64,000 nucleotides of DNA from Ectobacillus sp048976805 (GCA_048976805.1 JBHGUR010000098.1:5881-69880), one strand, 5' to 3'. Positions 8,085 to 16,890 are shown, numbered from the stretch's first letter. Numbers and translations are program-made. The notes: generated by a model from the sequence alone, not told the origin.

Positions 8085-8100
8085 TAGGACTTAAGGCCTA
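8085..8100. promoter_or_regulatory. Candidate LiaR operator
   Basis: TAGGACTTAAGGCCTA is a 16-bp inverted repeat with a single mismatched pair, centred about 66 bases upstream of the predicted start. Position and symmetry fit a response-regulator dimer site. Assignment to LiaR is inference from the operon. Confidence 0.4.
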
Positions 8101-8199
8101 ACATTCTTCAGTCTGCACGCACAGACTGTTCCTAAAATTCTTGCATCTTGTTTAAAAGAGTTGTAACGTAAAAGGGAATATGCATAGCGGGGTGAAAAT

Positions 8200-8646
8200 A
8201 TGAGATTTTCTTCTGAAACGAAAACGCTATCGCTTGCGGTGCAAGGCTATCAATTTCCGCAAGCCGATGCAAAACCGGATTATATCCATCCTTACGATGC
8301 CAATTGGCTGAACATTTTATTTACATTACAGGAGGAAAACTCAACATTTGTGCAATTTGATCCATTTTTGACAACAGAAGAAGTGGGGAAATTAATAAGC
8401 TGGCTTCGCTCTTTGCCAAATCCGCCTTATACAAGAATTGCTTTTACTGAGCCGAGCTTTCAAATGGAACTTGTAGACTTCACAACATCTGTTTTTCGCA
8501 TTCGCGTTCACCTGTCGCTGGAACTGCTTCCCCCGTGGGTGCAAACAGCCGATAGCCATTCTATTGATTTTTTGTTAACAACCGAACAAATTCAAGAGTG
8601 CATCAACTCTTTACATAAGCAGCTGCAGATGTATCCTGTTCGCTAA
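8200..8646 (+). CDS. WapI-like immunity-type protein
   Basis: This is a 148-residue cytoplasmic protein with no signal or membrane segment. The pattern GYQFP ... YDANWLNI ... DPFLTTEEVGKLISWL ... FTEP resembles the family containing WapI, the immunity protein of the contact-dependent toxin WapA. No toxin gene lies nearby, so it is an orphan here. GGGGTGA precedes the ATG. Confidence in the gene is high and in the family moderate. Confidence 0.7.
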   Translation: MRFSSETKTLSLAVQGYQFPQADAKPDYIHPYDANWLNILFTLQEENSTFVQFDPFLTTEEVGKLISWLRSLPNPPYTRIAFTEPSFQMELVDFTTSVFRIRVHLSLELLPPWVQTADSHSIDFLLTTEQIQECINSLHKQLQMYPVR

Positions 8647-8649
8647 TGC

Positions 8650-8684
8650 AAAAAAACCTCACGCATGTCGCGTGAGGTTTTTTT
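8650..8684. terminator. Bidirectional terminator
   Basis: CCTCACGC-loop-GCGTGAGG is flanked by A7 on the left and T7 on the right. It can end both the plus-strand WapI-like gene and the convergent glutamate symporter gene. Confidence 0.9.
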
Positions 8685-8691
8685 GCCCCAA

Positions 8692-9957
8692 TTAAGATGC
8701 TTGTTGAATTTCATTTAAATACTTCTCGCCTTGCTTATCGTCATATTGCCCTTCCCACTTGGACATAACAACAACCGCCAAGGAATTCCCGATTACGTTT
8801 ACAGCAGTACGCGCCATATCGAGAATACGGTCGATACCGGCAATGAACGCCAAGCCTTCTGCCGGTATTCCGACAGAACCGAGCGTTGCCAGCAATACAA
8901 CGAAAGATACACCAGGTACGCCCGCAATTCCTTTTGACGTTACCATGAGTACAAGCAACAATGTAATTTGTTGGGAAATTGGCATATCAATGCCGTACAT
9001 TTGCGCTAAGAAAATAGCAGCAATCGCTTGATACAATGTAGAACCATCTAGGTTAAAGGAATAGCCAGTCGGGATTACAAAAGACGTAATCGCTTTTGGA
9101 CAACCGAACTTTTCCATTTTCTCCATAATTTTTGGTAGAACCGTCTCTGAGCTTGCTGTAGAATATGCCAGAATAAGTTCATCTTTTAAGATTTTCATAA
9201 ATTGGAAAATGTTAACCCCAACCATTTTTGCAACGATGCCGAGTATCACGACAACAAAGAAAATCATAGACCCGTATACGACTACTACTAATTTTCCTAA
9301 CGGGATAAGAGATCCTACACCAAACTTAGAAACCGTTACGCCAATTAATGCAAATACGCCAAACGGAGCAAACTTCATCACTTGGTTTGTTACATAAAAC
9401 ATCGCATCGGATACGCCTTGGAAGAAACGAAGAACCGGCTTTCCTTTTTCTCCAATGGCCGCAACGCCGATACCGAATAAAACCGAGAAGAAAATAATCG
9501 CGAGCATATCGCCTCTTGCCAATGCATCAATAATGTTTGTCGGGACAATGTTTACAAACGTATCTGCAAAGGAATGGCTTTGTACTTGTTCAGTTGTATC
9601 AACATACTTGGAAATGTCTGTCTTCTGCAGGTCCTTCATATCCACGCCGGATCCTGGCTGAAATATGTTTCCAATCAACAAACCAATTACAATCGCAACT
9701 GTTGTAATAATTTCAAAATACAAAATCGTTTTGCCGCCAAGTTTGCCAAGCTTCTTAATGTCGCCTACACCGGCAACGCCAACGATAATGCTTGCCACAA
9801 CGATCGGAACAACGATCATCTTAATTAAACGGATGAAAATATCGCCAATTGGCTGCAAATAAGTAATCACTGCCGGGTTGCCGTAAAACGCGGCACCTAC
9901 AGCAATACCTACAACGAGACCAATTAAAATCTGCCAAGCTAGTCCTACTTTTCTCAT
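8692..9957 (-). CDS. gltP: Proton/sodium-glutamate symporter (DAACS family)
   Basis: This encodes a 421-residue dicarboxylate/amino acid:cation symporter of the GltP/GltT type. Eight helices and two re-entrant hairpins are expected. The serine-rich hairpin motif (STASSETVLP), the substrate motif TGYSFNLDGSTLY and the C-terminal RILDMARTAVNVIGN, which binds the substrate carboxylate, are all present. It imports glutamate or aspartate. AAGGAGG precedes the ATG. The upstream region is A+T-rich with several candidate -10 sequences and no clear choice. Confidence 0.9.
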   Translation of the reverse strand: MRKVGLAWQILIGLVVGIAVGAAFYGNPAVITYLQPIGDIFIRLIKMIVVPIVVASIIVGVAGVGDIKKLGKLGGKTILYFEIITTVAIVIGLLIGNIFQPGSGVDMKDLQKTDISKYVDTTEQVQSHSFADTFVNIVPTNIIDALARGDMLAIIFFSVLFGIGVAAIGEKGKPVLRFFQGVSDAMFYVTNQVMKFAPFGVFALIGVTVSKFGVGSLIPLGKLVVVVYGSMIFFVVVILGIVAKMVGVNIFQFMKILKDELILAYSTASSETVLPKIMEKMEKFGCPKAITSFVIPTGYSFNLDGSTLYQAIAAIFLAQMYGIDMPISQQITLLLVLMVTSKGIAGVPGVSFVVLLATLGSVGIPAEGLAFIAGIDRILDMARTAVNVIGNSLAVVVMSKWEGQYDDKQGEKYLNEIQQAS

Positions 9958-10194
9958 AAGATTGTAACCTCCTTCTTAGATGGGCTGTAGTCTATTATTT
10001 TCCCATAATAATATCAAATTGTCTACTATCATAGAATATTATTAGACTATTCTATATTTTTGTCCCACAAAAAAACTATAAATGAATTTTTACAATTTGA
10101 CAATATTTTAAACGTTTTGTAAATAAAAAAATATATATTGACAAACCCAAAAATCCGCTGACTCACCCAAGTGCAGAAGCTACGTTTTTTCCAA

Positions 10195-10225
10195 AAAAGA
10201 GGGGCAAGCATAAGCTTACTCTCCC
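10195..10225 (-). terminator. Likely terminator of the 10216-10377 ORF
   Basis: On the minus strand an imperfect GAG-AGTAAGC / GCTTGCC-CCTC stem is followed by TTTTTT. It overlaps the stop codon. Confidence 0.5.
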
Positions 10226-10377
10226 TTGGAATTTTTTGTGGCGTTCCCGTTGCCATACGCCCGATTTCCGATTTTAATGTTGTTGCTGCTGCCGTTGATG
10301 TTATTTACGAGCACGGGCCTTTCGATAATAAAGCCGATTAGCAGTCTTAACAGAAATGTAAATTCATGCTTTTGCAT
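10216..10377 (-). CDS. Small 53-residue protein, Asn/Gly-rich C-terminus
   Basis: The ATG at 10377 follows AGAAGGGA by about eight bases and opens 53 codons. The first half is hydrophobic and basic (MQKHEFTFLLRLLIGFIIER). The second is Asn/Gly/Ser-rich (NNINGSSNNIKIGN). Coherent composition, a ribosome site and a following terminator support it as a real gene. Asn/Gly-rich small proteins occur among spore proteins of Bacillaceae, but I do not recognise this family. Confidence 0.6.
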   Translation of the reverse strand: MQKHEFTFLLRLLIGFIIERPVLVNNINGSSNNIKIGNRAYGNGNATKNSKGE

Positions 10378-10978
10378 AATAATCCCTTCTATCTCTAGAA
10401 TATTTTAATGGGAAAATGACACAAATTTCGTCTCACATACTATATTCAAACAGCCGCAAAACAAATCCTGCTTATACTAAACGAATCAAAACTGTTTATT
10501 CATCCAGCATATACATCGCTGCAATCACAAACAACACGTCCCCTCCCCGCTAAAAAAGAAGCGCCCTATTTTGCTTTTCAATCTATATAAATACAAGTAA
10601 AAAAAAGAACATAAAACCTTTCTTTTGAAAGGGGAGAGAGTATCCGGCAATGCATAGAAGCGGTCAAAACCTATTCCTGCCCCATGCGATGGAAAACCAG
10701 AGAGGAAGCAAGTACATGGTGCTGTTTGTTCTACTTAGCCGCGATGTATATGTCCAAATCATAAATTGGATATATATAATTTTACATAAATTTTCTAAAA
10801 AATATTAATTGGCAGTTTCTGCATCTTTTTTCATGCATGCCTTTTATCCTATAATAAATTTATATACAAATAAGATACTGATATAATATTAAGAGTTCTT
10901 TACATTTTGTCAAAATAATAGATTCCCCTGCCCCTTTTATGGTATACAAAGTAAGGTAAGGAAAGGAGCAAGGCGTTC
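10378..10978. other. 600-bp non-coding stretch
   Basis: I see no gene here. About 10610-10775 is an old, diverged minus-orientation copy of the long mobile element described at 12261. The A+T-rich last 200 bases hold several TATAAT-like sequences (for example near 10851 and 10881) that could drive the M23 peptidase gene, but no single promoter stands out. Confidence 0.5.
10610..10775 (-). mobile_element. Diverged copy of the long GGCTCTGTT element
   Basis: The order of blocks AAAGGGGAGAG, GGTCA, GGAAAAC, GAGAGGAAG and GTATATGTCC matches the minus orientation of the element at 28482 with many substitutions. The ends are no longer recognisable. Confidence 0.4.
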
Positions 10979-12226
10979 ATGAATAAAAAACATACAATTT
11001 TCAGTTTATTAACGGCAGGGAGCCTGATGGTTTCACCTGTGTTTGCTTATGCGGAAACAAATCAAGATAAACTTAATAGCATCCAATCTCAGCTGCAAGG
11101 AAAACAGCAGGAATTGCAGGACAAGCAGCAGCAAAAAACGTCGCTTGAACAGGAAATTCAATCTTTGCAGCATAAACTCGACGAATTGAATGCGGCCATT
11201 AGCAAAAATGAACAAGATTTAAATGCTGTAAAGGAAGAAATTCGCCAAACAGAGGAAGAAATTGAAAAGAAAAAACAACATATTGCCTATTTACAAGAGC
11301 AAATTGAAAAACGCGAAGAAATCATTAAGCAGCGTCTGCAGGCCATTCAGGAGCAGCCGCGCACAAACTTAATTACAGATGTTGTGATCAACGCGAAGAA
11401 TATTGCGGATTTACTGCAAAACTTATATTCCGTAAATCTTATCCTAAATTCCGATAATGATATTTTAGAAGAACAAGTGCGGGACCAAAAAACGGTGGAA
11501 GCCGAAAAACAAGCAGTAGAATCTAAAGAAAGCGATTTAAAGAAATATGAAGATACATTGCAGAAAAAACAAGAAGAACTGGCAGCAAATGAGGAACAGC
11601 AAAAAAGCGTTTTAAACGAACTGCACGCGAAGCTATCGCAAACAGAGAGCGAAATTGAAAGCGCCGAAGAAGCGCAGGCGATTTTGCAAGCTCAAAGACA
11701 AGCGGTGCAGCAGGCGATAGAAGCGGAAAAACGCGCGGCGGCCGAAGCGGCTTCCCGTCAAGCAGCAAAACGCGCTTCCAACCCTTCTCCTTTAACTAAT
11801 GCGGTAAACAGCGCGCCACCAGCAATCAATGCAGGCGGGTTTATTAAACCGGCAGCCGGCTATTATTCTTCCGGATTTGGCCATAGAGAGGGCGGCATGC
11901 ATTACGGCCTTGATATTGCAGCCGGCGGAACAGTACCAATTGTAGCAGCAGCCGACGGTGTGGTCATTCGTTCTGATTTCTCTTCCAGCTATGGGAACGT
12001 TATCTATATTTCCCATCGCATAAACGGAAAAACGTATACAACTGTATACGCGCACCTAAGCAGCCGTTCGGTATCAAACGGACAAACAGTCAAGCAAGGA
12101 CAGCAAATCGGCTTTATGGGCAATACTGGCCAATCCCACGGACAGCACTTGCACTTTGAACTTCATGTAGGCGAGTGGACAAGCTCCAAAAGCAATGCTG
12201 TAGATCCTAAGCCATACTTAAAATAA
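10979..12226 (+). CDS. Secreted murein hydrolase activator/M23 endopeptidase with coiled coil
   Basis: This 415-residue protein starts with a Sec signal peptide (about 1-25, cleavage near AYA). A long coiled coil of Gln/Glu/Lys heptads runs from about 30 to 265. The C-terminal M23/LytM domain (about 285-415) has the zinc motifs HYGLDIA and HLHFEL, so catalytic residues are intact. The architecture is that of EnvC/CwlO-type peptidoglycan endopeptidases, which cut cross-links during growth, division or sporulation. It is monocistronic, with AAAGGAG ten bases before the ATG and a strong terminator after it. Confidence 0.9.
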   Translation: MNKKHTIFSLLTAGSLMVSPVFAYAETNQDKLNSIQSQLQGKQQELQDKQQQKTSLEQEIQSLQHKLDELNAAISKNEQDLNAVKEEIRQTEEEIEKKKQHIAYLQEQIEKREEIIKQRLQAIQEQPRTNLITDVVINAKNIADLLQNLYSVNLILNSDNDILEEQVRDQKTVEAEKQAVESKESDLKKYEDTLQKKQEELAANEEQQKSVLNELHAKLSQTESEIESAEEAQAILQAQRQAVQQAIEAEKRAAAEAASRQAAKRASNPSPLTNAVNSAPPAINAGGFIKPAAGYYSSGFGHREGGMHYGLDIAAGGTVPIVAAADGVVIRSDFSSSYGNVIYISHRINGKTYTTVYAHLSSRSVSNGQTVKQGQQIGFMGNTGQSHGQHLHFELHVGEWTSSKSNAVDPKPYLK

Positions 12227-12253
12227 AAACTCTGCCCAAGCGGCAGAGTTTTT
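12225..12253. terminator. Bidirectional terminator after the M23 gene
   Basis: ACTCTGCC-caagc-GGCAGAGT is followed by TTTTATTT on the plus strand and preceded by AAAAA, so it can also end the convergent transporter transcript. A mobile element is inserted just beyond it. Confidence 0.85.
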
Positions 12254-12260
12254 ATTTATA

Positions 12261-12470
12261 GGCTCTGTTAAAGAACAATGTTGATTTTGATATAACGTAC
12301 GTCTGTGCATTACAGCTATGCAGAACCAACAGCAACCTGCACTTATCTTCTCCCTCTGGTTTTCCTTTGGGCGGGGCCTAAACTAGGCCCTGACCGTTAC
12401 TGCACACGGCTGGGAGCACTCTCCCCTCTAAAAAAGGGTTTATTTATCAACATTAATGTTTCACACAGCC
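12261..12470 (+). mobile_element. MITE-like element, long class, with 8-bp target duplication
   Basis: This 210-bp element begins GGCTCTGTTAAA and ends TTTCACACAGCC, imperfect terminal inverted repeats. It is flanked by the direct repeat TATTTATA (12253-12260 and 12471-12478). It has no coding capacity for a transposase. The internal sequence is shared with copies at 25313 and 28482. It lies between a terminator and the stop codon of the NSS transporter gene, so the duplicated target includes that stop codon. Confidence 0.85.
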
Positions 12471-12473
12471 TAT

Positions 12474-13814
12474 TTATAAAATTCCAATAACGTTTAAAAA
12501 GACAATGATGACCGTTACCGGAACAACATAGCGAATTAAAAAGAACCATACAGTAAACCACTGTTTTCCGTATTTTGTGCCAATCCCCAATTCGTGCTGA
12601 AGCTTTTCTTTTGGAATTTTTGCAGGAACAAACAATGAAATTGCCAAGACGCCAAGCGGCAGCAAAATATTGCTTACTAAGTAGTCCGCTATATCAAATA
12701 CCGTTTTGCCAAAAAGCTTCACTTCGCTCATCGCCCCGAACGATAACGCTGATGGAATTCCGACAATAAAGATAATGAGGCCAATATATAACGAAAGCTT
12801 CGGCCTTTGTTTCCCCTCTTTAGCAACCGACGCAACAACGATTTCCAGCATTGAAATGGAAGAGGTAATGGTAGCAAAAAAGAATAATATTAAAAAGATA
12901 ACAAAGAACAAATGCCCGAGCGGAATTTGATTAAATACAGCCGGCAATACGATAAACAACAGCCCTGGCCCTTCCGTCGGGCTCATGCCAAGCGCAAACA
13001 CCGCTGGGAAAATGGCCAGCCCCGCCAGCACTGTAACTAAAATCGTTAAGCTTACAATCGATGTTGCCGATTTCGTCAAGCTTTCATTCTCTTTCAAATA
13101 CGAGCTGTACGTAACCATTACAGAAGCTCCCACCGTCAGTGAGAAAAACGATTGCCCCATTGCGTATAAAATTGATTTTGCCGTCAACTTTGAAAAATCA
13201 GGCTTTAGGAAAAATTCAACTCCTTTCCACGCGCCGTCAAGCGTTAAAGAGCGCACGATCAGCACAAGAAACAAAATAAACAAGGCCGGCATCATATATT
13301 TGCTTGCTTTTTCAATGCCGCGCTGAATCCCCAGGCTTACAATAAAAATGGTACATAGCATGAACACAAATTGTGCTCCGACCGCCCCGTACGGATTGGA
13401 AATCGTTTCGCCAAATAACATATCGAACTTGCCGTTTTCCGCCCATAGTTTTCCGGTAAGAGCATAATAAAGATAAAGAAGAATCCATCCTCCAACTACG
13501 CTGTAAAATGAAAGAACGATAAAGCTTGTGACAACTCCCATTCTGCCAATCCACGGATACAGTTTGCTGCCGGGAACTAATACTTTATATGCTGATACGG
13601 CTTCTGCTTGCGTGCTGCGCCCAATAATAAACTCCGCCAGCAAAAGCGGCATTCCAATTAACAATGTTAATAGTAAAAATACGAGAAAAAATGCCCCTCC
13701 GCCGGCTGTTCCGGCTACATAAGGAAACTTCCAAATCGCGCCAAGCCCAATGGCCGCTCCGGCTGCCGCCAGTATGAAACCGAGTTTTGATGTCCATTGC
13801 TGTGCTTTGTTCAT
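12474..13814 (-). CDS. Sodium-dependent NSS-family transporter, probable tryptophan uptake
   Basis: This 446-residue, 11-12-helix protein belongs to the neurotransmitter:sodium symporter family (SNF; B. subtilis YocR/YhdH type). The first helix has the family hallmark GFILAAAGAAIGLGAIWKFP with unwound Gly residues for sodium and substrate. The family imports amino acids with sodium. A T-box leader directly upstream, with an apparent UGG specifier, suggests control by uncharged tRNA-Trp and hence tryptophan import. The substrate is inferred from regulation only. Confidence 0.88.
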   Translation of the reverse strand: MNKAQQWTSKLGFILAAAGAAIGLGAIWKFPYVAGTAGGGAFFLVFLLLTLLIGMPLLLAEFIIGRSTQAEAVSAYKVLVPGSKLYPWIGRMGVVTSFIVLSFYSVVGGWILLYLYYALTGKLWAENGKFDMLFGETISNPYGAVGAQFVFMLCTIFIVSLGIQRGIEKASKYMMPALFILFLVLIVRSLTLDGAWKGVEFFLKPDFSKLTAKSILYAMGQSFFSLTVGASVMVTYSSYLKENESLTKSATSIVSLTILVTVLAGLAIFPAVFALGMSPTEGPGLLFIVLPAVFNQIPLGHLFFVIFLILFFFATITSSISMLEIVVASVAKEGKQRPKLSLYIGLIIFIVGIPSALSFGAMSEVKLFGKTVFDIADYLVSNILLPLGVLAISLFVPAKIPKEKLQHELGIGTKYGKQWFTVWFFLIRYVVPVTVIIVFLNVIGIL

Positions 13815-14200
13815 GATACCCTCTCCTTTTATGTCTGTTATTCAATAGATTGGCAAGGCTAGATATAACCGAAAAACGGAGCCGGCTCGGCAAGCTCCAA
13901 CATTTCTCTCCTAAAATAAAAAAGCCCCCTGCATATTATATGCAGAGGACGATATATACAACATACCGCGGTGCCACCTCAATTGGATTAGAAAATCCCG
14001 CTCTTTTCAGATACAGGAAGCTTTCCGATACCTTATCCTTGTAACGGCGGAACCCGGGCTGCCTACTCTAACTTTCAGCATGCCTCTCGCAAGCCCATTC
14101 CATATATTCTATCGTACCGGGCTCCCACCTTCCCCCGGCTCTCTGAACGCCTCAAATATATGTACTCTTCTTGCTCAACGATTTCATTTCTTAGATTACT
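13815..14200 (-). promoter_or_regulatory. T-box riboswitch leader, probable Trp specifier
   Basis: On the minus strand the conserved T-box AGGTGGCACCGCGG (13966-13979) is followed by a terminator stem closing GCAGGGGGC with a T-run (13917-13949). Stem I has the AGTA element and the GGAA-UGG-GCUUGCGAG specifier region, placing UGG at 14095-14097. The T-box sequence would form the antiterminator when uncharged tRNA binds. It controls the NSS transporter. Confidence 0.9.
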
Positions 14201-14204
14201 TGTG

Positions 14205-14233
14205 ATTATAAAATAGATAACAGGGTTTGTAAA
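14205..14233 (-). promoter_or_regulatory. Sigma-A promoter of the T-box transcript
   Basis: On the minus strand TTTACA (14228-14233) and TATAAT (14205-14210) are exactly 17 bases apart, just upstream of stem I. Confidence 0.75.
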
Positions 14234-14240
14234 GAAAAAA

Positions 14241-14705
14241 TTAGTTTATATCACCTAAATATGTAACGGTTTTATGATGCTGGAGATAATGTGTTTTTAA
14301 CACTCTACGCATCGCCTGAGGATATAGCCGATATTCTTCAATTTGCTTAAGCGGCAGCCATTCCACGCCGATTTGCCCGTTATCCTGCTGCGTTGCTTTT
14401 GTTATATCGGGCTCCGTCAGCAGCTCGCACGCGAACATATACTCAATTTGATGCACTCCGCCGTCAAATGCAGCATGCTCATGATTTTTCCCGATATATT
14501 CGCGGACAAATACGAGGTCGCCAGGCTCTATCTTTACTCCCGCTTCTTCCATGCATTCCCGTTTTAGCGTTTCATGAAACGTTTCCCCATGCTCCTGACC
14601 GCCGCCGATCATTAAGTAATAAACACCCTCTTTATCTACCTTTTTAATGGCAAGAAGATGGCCATCGCGAACAATCAATGCCTTTGTCGAATTCCGAATT
14701 TGCAT
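14241..14705 (-). CDS. Nudix hydrolase
   Basis: This encodes 154 residues with a complete Nudix box (about 34-56: GGQEHGETFHETLKRE followed by CMEEAGV) carrying the metal-binding REXXEE core. Such enzymes cleave nucleoside diphosphates linked to another group. The substrate cannot be told from sequence. The gene is monocistronic, ends upstream of the T-box promoter and starts with GGGGGAATT before the ATG. Confidence 0.85.
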   Translation of the reverse strand: MQIRNSTKALIVRDGHLLAIKKVDKEGVYYLMIGGGQEHGETFHETLKRECMEEAGVKIEPGDLVFVREYIGKNHEHAAFDGGVHQIEYMFACELLTEPDITKATQQDNGQIGVEWLPLKQIEEYRLYPQAMRRVLKTHYLQHHKTVTYLGDIN

Positions 14706-14762
14706 CCCAATTCCCCCTTATCCCAAAATAGCATAGATTTCCATATTACTACAAAAAAGAAA

Positions 14763-14788
14763 AGAACACCATTGCTTCATGGTATTCT
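14763..14788 (-). terminator. Terminator of the sulfate/siroheme operon
   Basis: On the minus strand AGAATACCA-loop-TGGTGTTCT is followed by TTTTCTTTTTT, directly after sirC. Confidence 0.8.
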
Positions 14789-15388
14789 TTAAGGGAGGCG
14801 GTTTAGAAAATCCGCCCTTTTTTCAGGGGATATCCGGTACTCATCCTTTAAAACCTCTTGCAACAGCTGGTGCCGCTCGGCCTTTGGATAATCCGACTGC
14901 TTCAAACGAACCCGGCATTCGTTTAAGAAGTCGAGATATTCTTCATACGACTCATCATATTGCAGAGCAAGGTCGTTTCTAATTTTTTTGGCAAGCTTCG
15001 GGCTTGCTCCCCCGGTAGAAACAGCAATCATCAGCTTGCCACGCTTCAACGCCGCCGGGATATGCGTATTCCCAATATTCGGATTGCTGATAACATTGAC
15101 AAGCTGGTTTCGGTCGGCTTCCCGCCAAATTTTTTCGTTTACCTCATGATTGTCCGTTGCGGCAATCACGAGAAATGCATCCTGCAAATCTTCTGTTTTG
15201 TACTCCCGCTTTAGCCAAGTAACTTTTCCGTCACGGGCAAGCTCCTGCACTTTTTCATCCGCCTGTGGGCTGATTACGATTACATCCGCCCCTTCTTCGA
15301 CAAGCGGCCCGATTTTAAAATAGGCAATTTTCCCGGCGCCAATTACAACTACTTTTTTATTTGCAATGTGTACTGAAATGGGATACAT
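14789..15388 (-). CDS. sirC: Precorrin-2 dehydrogenase SirC
   Basis: This 199-residue NAD-dependent enzyme oxidises precorrin-2 to sirohydrochlorin, the middle step of siroheme synthesis. The N-terminal Rossmann motif is VVVIGAGKIAYFKIG (about 12-26), the family motif ISNPNIGNTHIPA is near 105, and STGGASPKLAKKIR lies near 125. Length matches SirC/Met8-type single-function proteins. The start overlaps the end of sirB by 32 bases, with AAGGAG upstream. It is the last gene of the operon. Confidence 0.92.
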   Translation of the reverse strand: MYPISVHIANKKVVVIGAGKIAYFKIGPLVEEGADVIVISPQADEKVQELARDGKVTWLKREYKTEDLQDAFLVIAATDNHEVNEKIWREADRNQLVNVISNPNIGNTHIPAALKRGKLMIAVSTGGASPKLAKKIRNDLALQYDESYEEYLDFLNECRVRLKQSDYPKAERHQLLQEVLKDEYRISPEKRADFLNRLP

Positions 15389-16115
15389 ACCCGTCGCTCC
15401 TTATCGCTTCATCTGCTCTTTGGGCCAAAACCCTCTGCAAGTTCGAATGATATCCTAAATAAGGGCATAAAATCAACTCTTTTCGGTCTAATTTCCGAAT
15501 TGTTTTTTCCATTCCCCTCATTAATATCCCCGTAAACAGCAAATAAGGGACAACGAATATTTGCTTATATCCATAGGAAAGAGCACGATGCAATCCTTCC
15601 TCAAACGTCGGATGGGCCGCAGCTAAAAAGCTGACTTCTACCGTTTGAAATGGATAGGATTCTTGCAGTAAATCCGCGATTTGCTGCATATCCCGTTTAA
15701 CATCGGGATCGCTGCTGCCCCGCCCGACAAGCAGCACCATTGCATTGTCTCCAATCCGCTTCTCCTCAATTCGCTCTAGCAAAATCGGAATAATGCTTTC
15801 ATGAACGCCAAATGGCTCTCCGTACGTAACGTGAATGTGCGGATATTGCTTCTGCAATTTCCCTAGTTCAGCCGGAATATCTTGTTTGGCATGCGCCGCC
15901 GCCAGCAGCAATACAGGCACAACAGCAATACGCGACGCCCCTTTTTCGATACAGGCGCGAAACCCTTGCGCAATGGACGGTGCGGCCAGTTCCAAAAAGC
16001 ATACCTCTTGTATCGGCGCATCAACCTGCTTCATGCATTCATTCACAAAAAAGCGTGCTTGCTCGCACGCTTCTTTCATTCGGCTGCCGTGGCAAACATA
16101 TAAAACCGCCTGCAT
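15357..16115 (-). CDS. sirB: Sirohydrochlorin ferrochelatase SirB
   Basis: This 252-residue enzyme inserts iron into sirohydrochlorin to give siroheme. It has two CbiX-type halves: the first with the catalytic motif CHGSR (about 8-12), the second with VGRGSSDPD. ATG 16115 is preferred over upstream starts because the protein then begins MQAVLYVCHGSR, as in the family. It lies one base after the sumT stop, implying translational coupling. Confidence 0.9.
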   Translation of the reverse strand: MQAVLYVCHGSRMKEACEQARFFVNECMKQVDAPIQEVCFLELAAPSIAQGFRACIEKGASRIAVVPVLLLAAAHAKQDIPAELGKLQKQYPHIHVTYGEPFGVHESIIPILLERIEEKRIGDNAMVLLVGRGSSDPDVKRDMQQIADLLQESYPFQTVEVSFLAAAHPTFEEGLHRALSYGYKQIFVVPYLLFTGILMRGMEKTIRKLDRKELILCPYLGYHSNLQRVLAQRADEAIRSDGYVSHFSTHCK

Positions 16116-16116
16116 G

Positions 16117-16890
16117 CTACAATGCCTCGCTCGTATAATGCGCTTTAGCTGCGCTTTGTTCAAACCAGCGGATTTTTTCACGGAAGCGGACGACCTCGCC
16201 GATAACAATCATGCTCGGGTTTTGCACCTTCTCTTTTTGCATAGCGGTAACGATTGTGCCAAGCGTTCCCGTTACCGTCCGCTGCGTTTTCATTGTGCCC
16301 CACTCCACAAGCGCTACCGGCGTCTGCTCGCTCTTTCCATGCTTTAATAACTGTTGGCAAATATAAGGCAAATTGCCCACTCCCATATAAATGGCCAACG
16401 TATCGATGTTCGCAAGGCTTTCCCATTTTGTGTTCTCTTCCTGCCCTTCGCGGCGATGCCCTGTCACAATTGCAAAGCTCGCGCTGGCCTCACGGTGTGT
16501 CACCGGAATGCCAGCATACGCAGGTGCAGCAATGCCGGCCGTAATGCCGGGAACAATTTCAAATTCCAAACCGTGCTTTGCCAAGCTTTCCGCTTCCTCC
16601 GCGCCTCTTCCAAACACAAACGGATCGCCGCCCTTAAGCCGGGTTACAATTTTCCCTTTTTTGGCATGCTTCACTAAAAAAGCGTTAATCGTTTCCTGCT
16701 GCATCGTATGATAATTTGGAAGCTTGCCGCAGTAAATCAGCTCGGCATCCGGTTTTGCATATGTTAACAGTTCTTGGTTAACAAGGCGGTCATATAAAAT
16801 AACATCCGCCTCTTTAATGCACCGCACCCCTTTTACCGTAATTAAATCCGGGTCGCCCGGTCCCGCCCCAACAATATATACCTTTCCCAC
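16117..16890 (-). CDS. sumT: Uroporphyrinogen-III C-methyltransferase
   Basis: This 257-residue S-adenosylmethionine-dependent enzyme methylates uroporphyrinogen III at C2 and C7 to form precorrin-2. Motifs include VYIVGAGPGDPDLIT (about 4-18), the GKIVTRLKGGDPFVFGRGAE stretch (about 78-97) and PGITAGIAAPAYAGIPVTHR (about 115-134). Length is typical of single-domain SumT/CobA. It feeds SirC and SirB downstream, which supply siroheme to the sulfite reductase in the same operon. Confidence 0.93.
   Translation of the reverse strand: MGKVYIVGAGPGDPDLITVKGVRCIKEADVILYDRLVNQELLTYAKPDAELIYCGKLPNYHTMQQETINAFLVKHAKKGKIVTRLKGGDPFVFGRGAEEAESLAKHGLEFEIVPGITAGIAAPAYAGIPVTHREASASFAIVTGHRREGQEENTKWESLANIDTLAIYMGVGNLPYICQQLLKHGKSEQTPVALVEWGTMKTQRTVTGTLGTIVTAMQKEKVQNPSMIVIGEVVRFREKIRWFEQSAAKAHYTSEAL

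Noticed and set aside
10047..10256. 69-codon minus-strand frame
   Set aside because: Overlaps the better supported 10216-10377 ORF in another frame and runs through the terminator; no ribosome site.
12305..12490. 61-codon frame inside the mobile element
   Set aside because: Present because of element sequence and disrupted in the other copies; no start signals.
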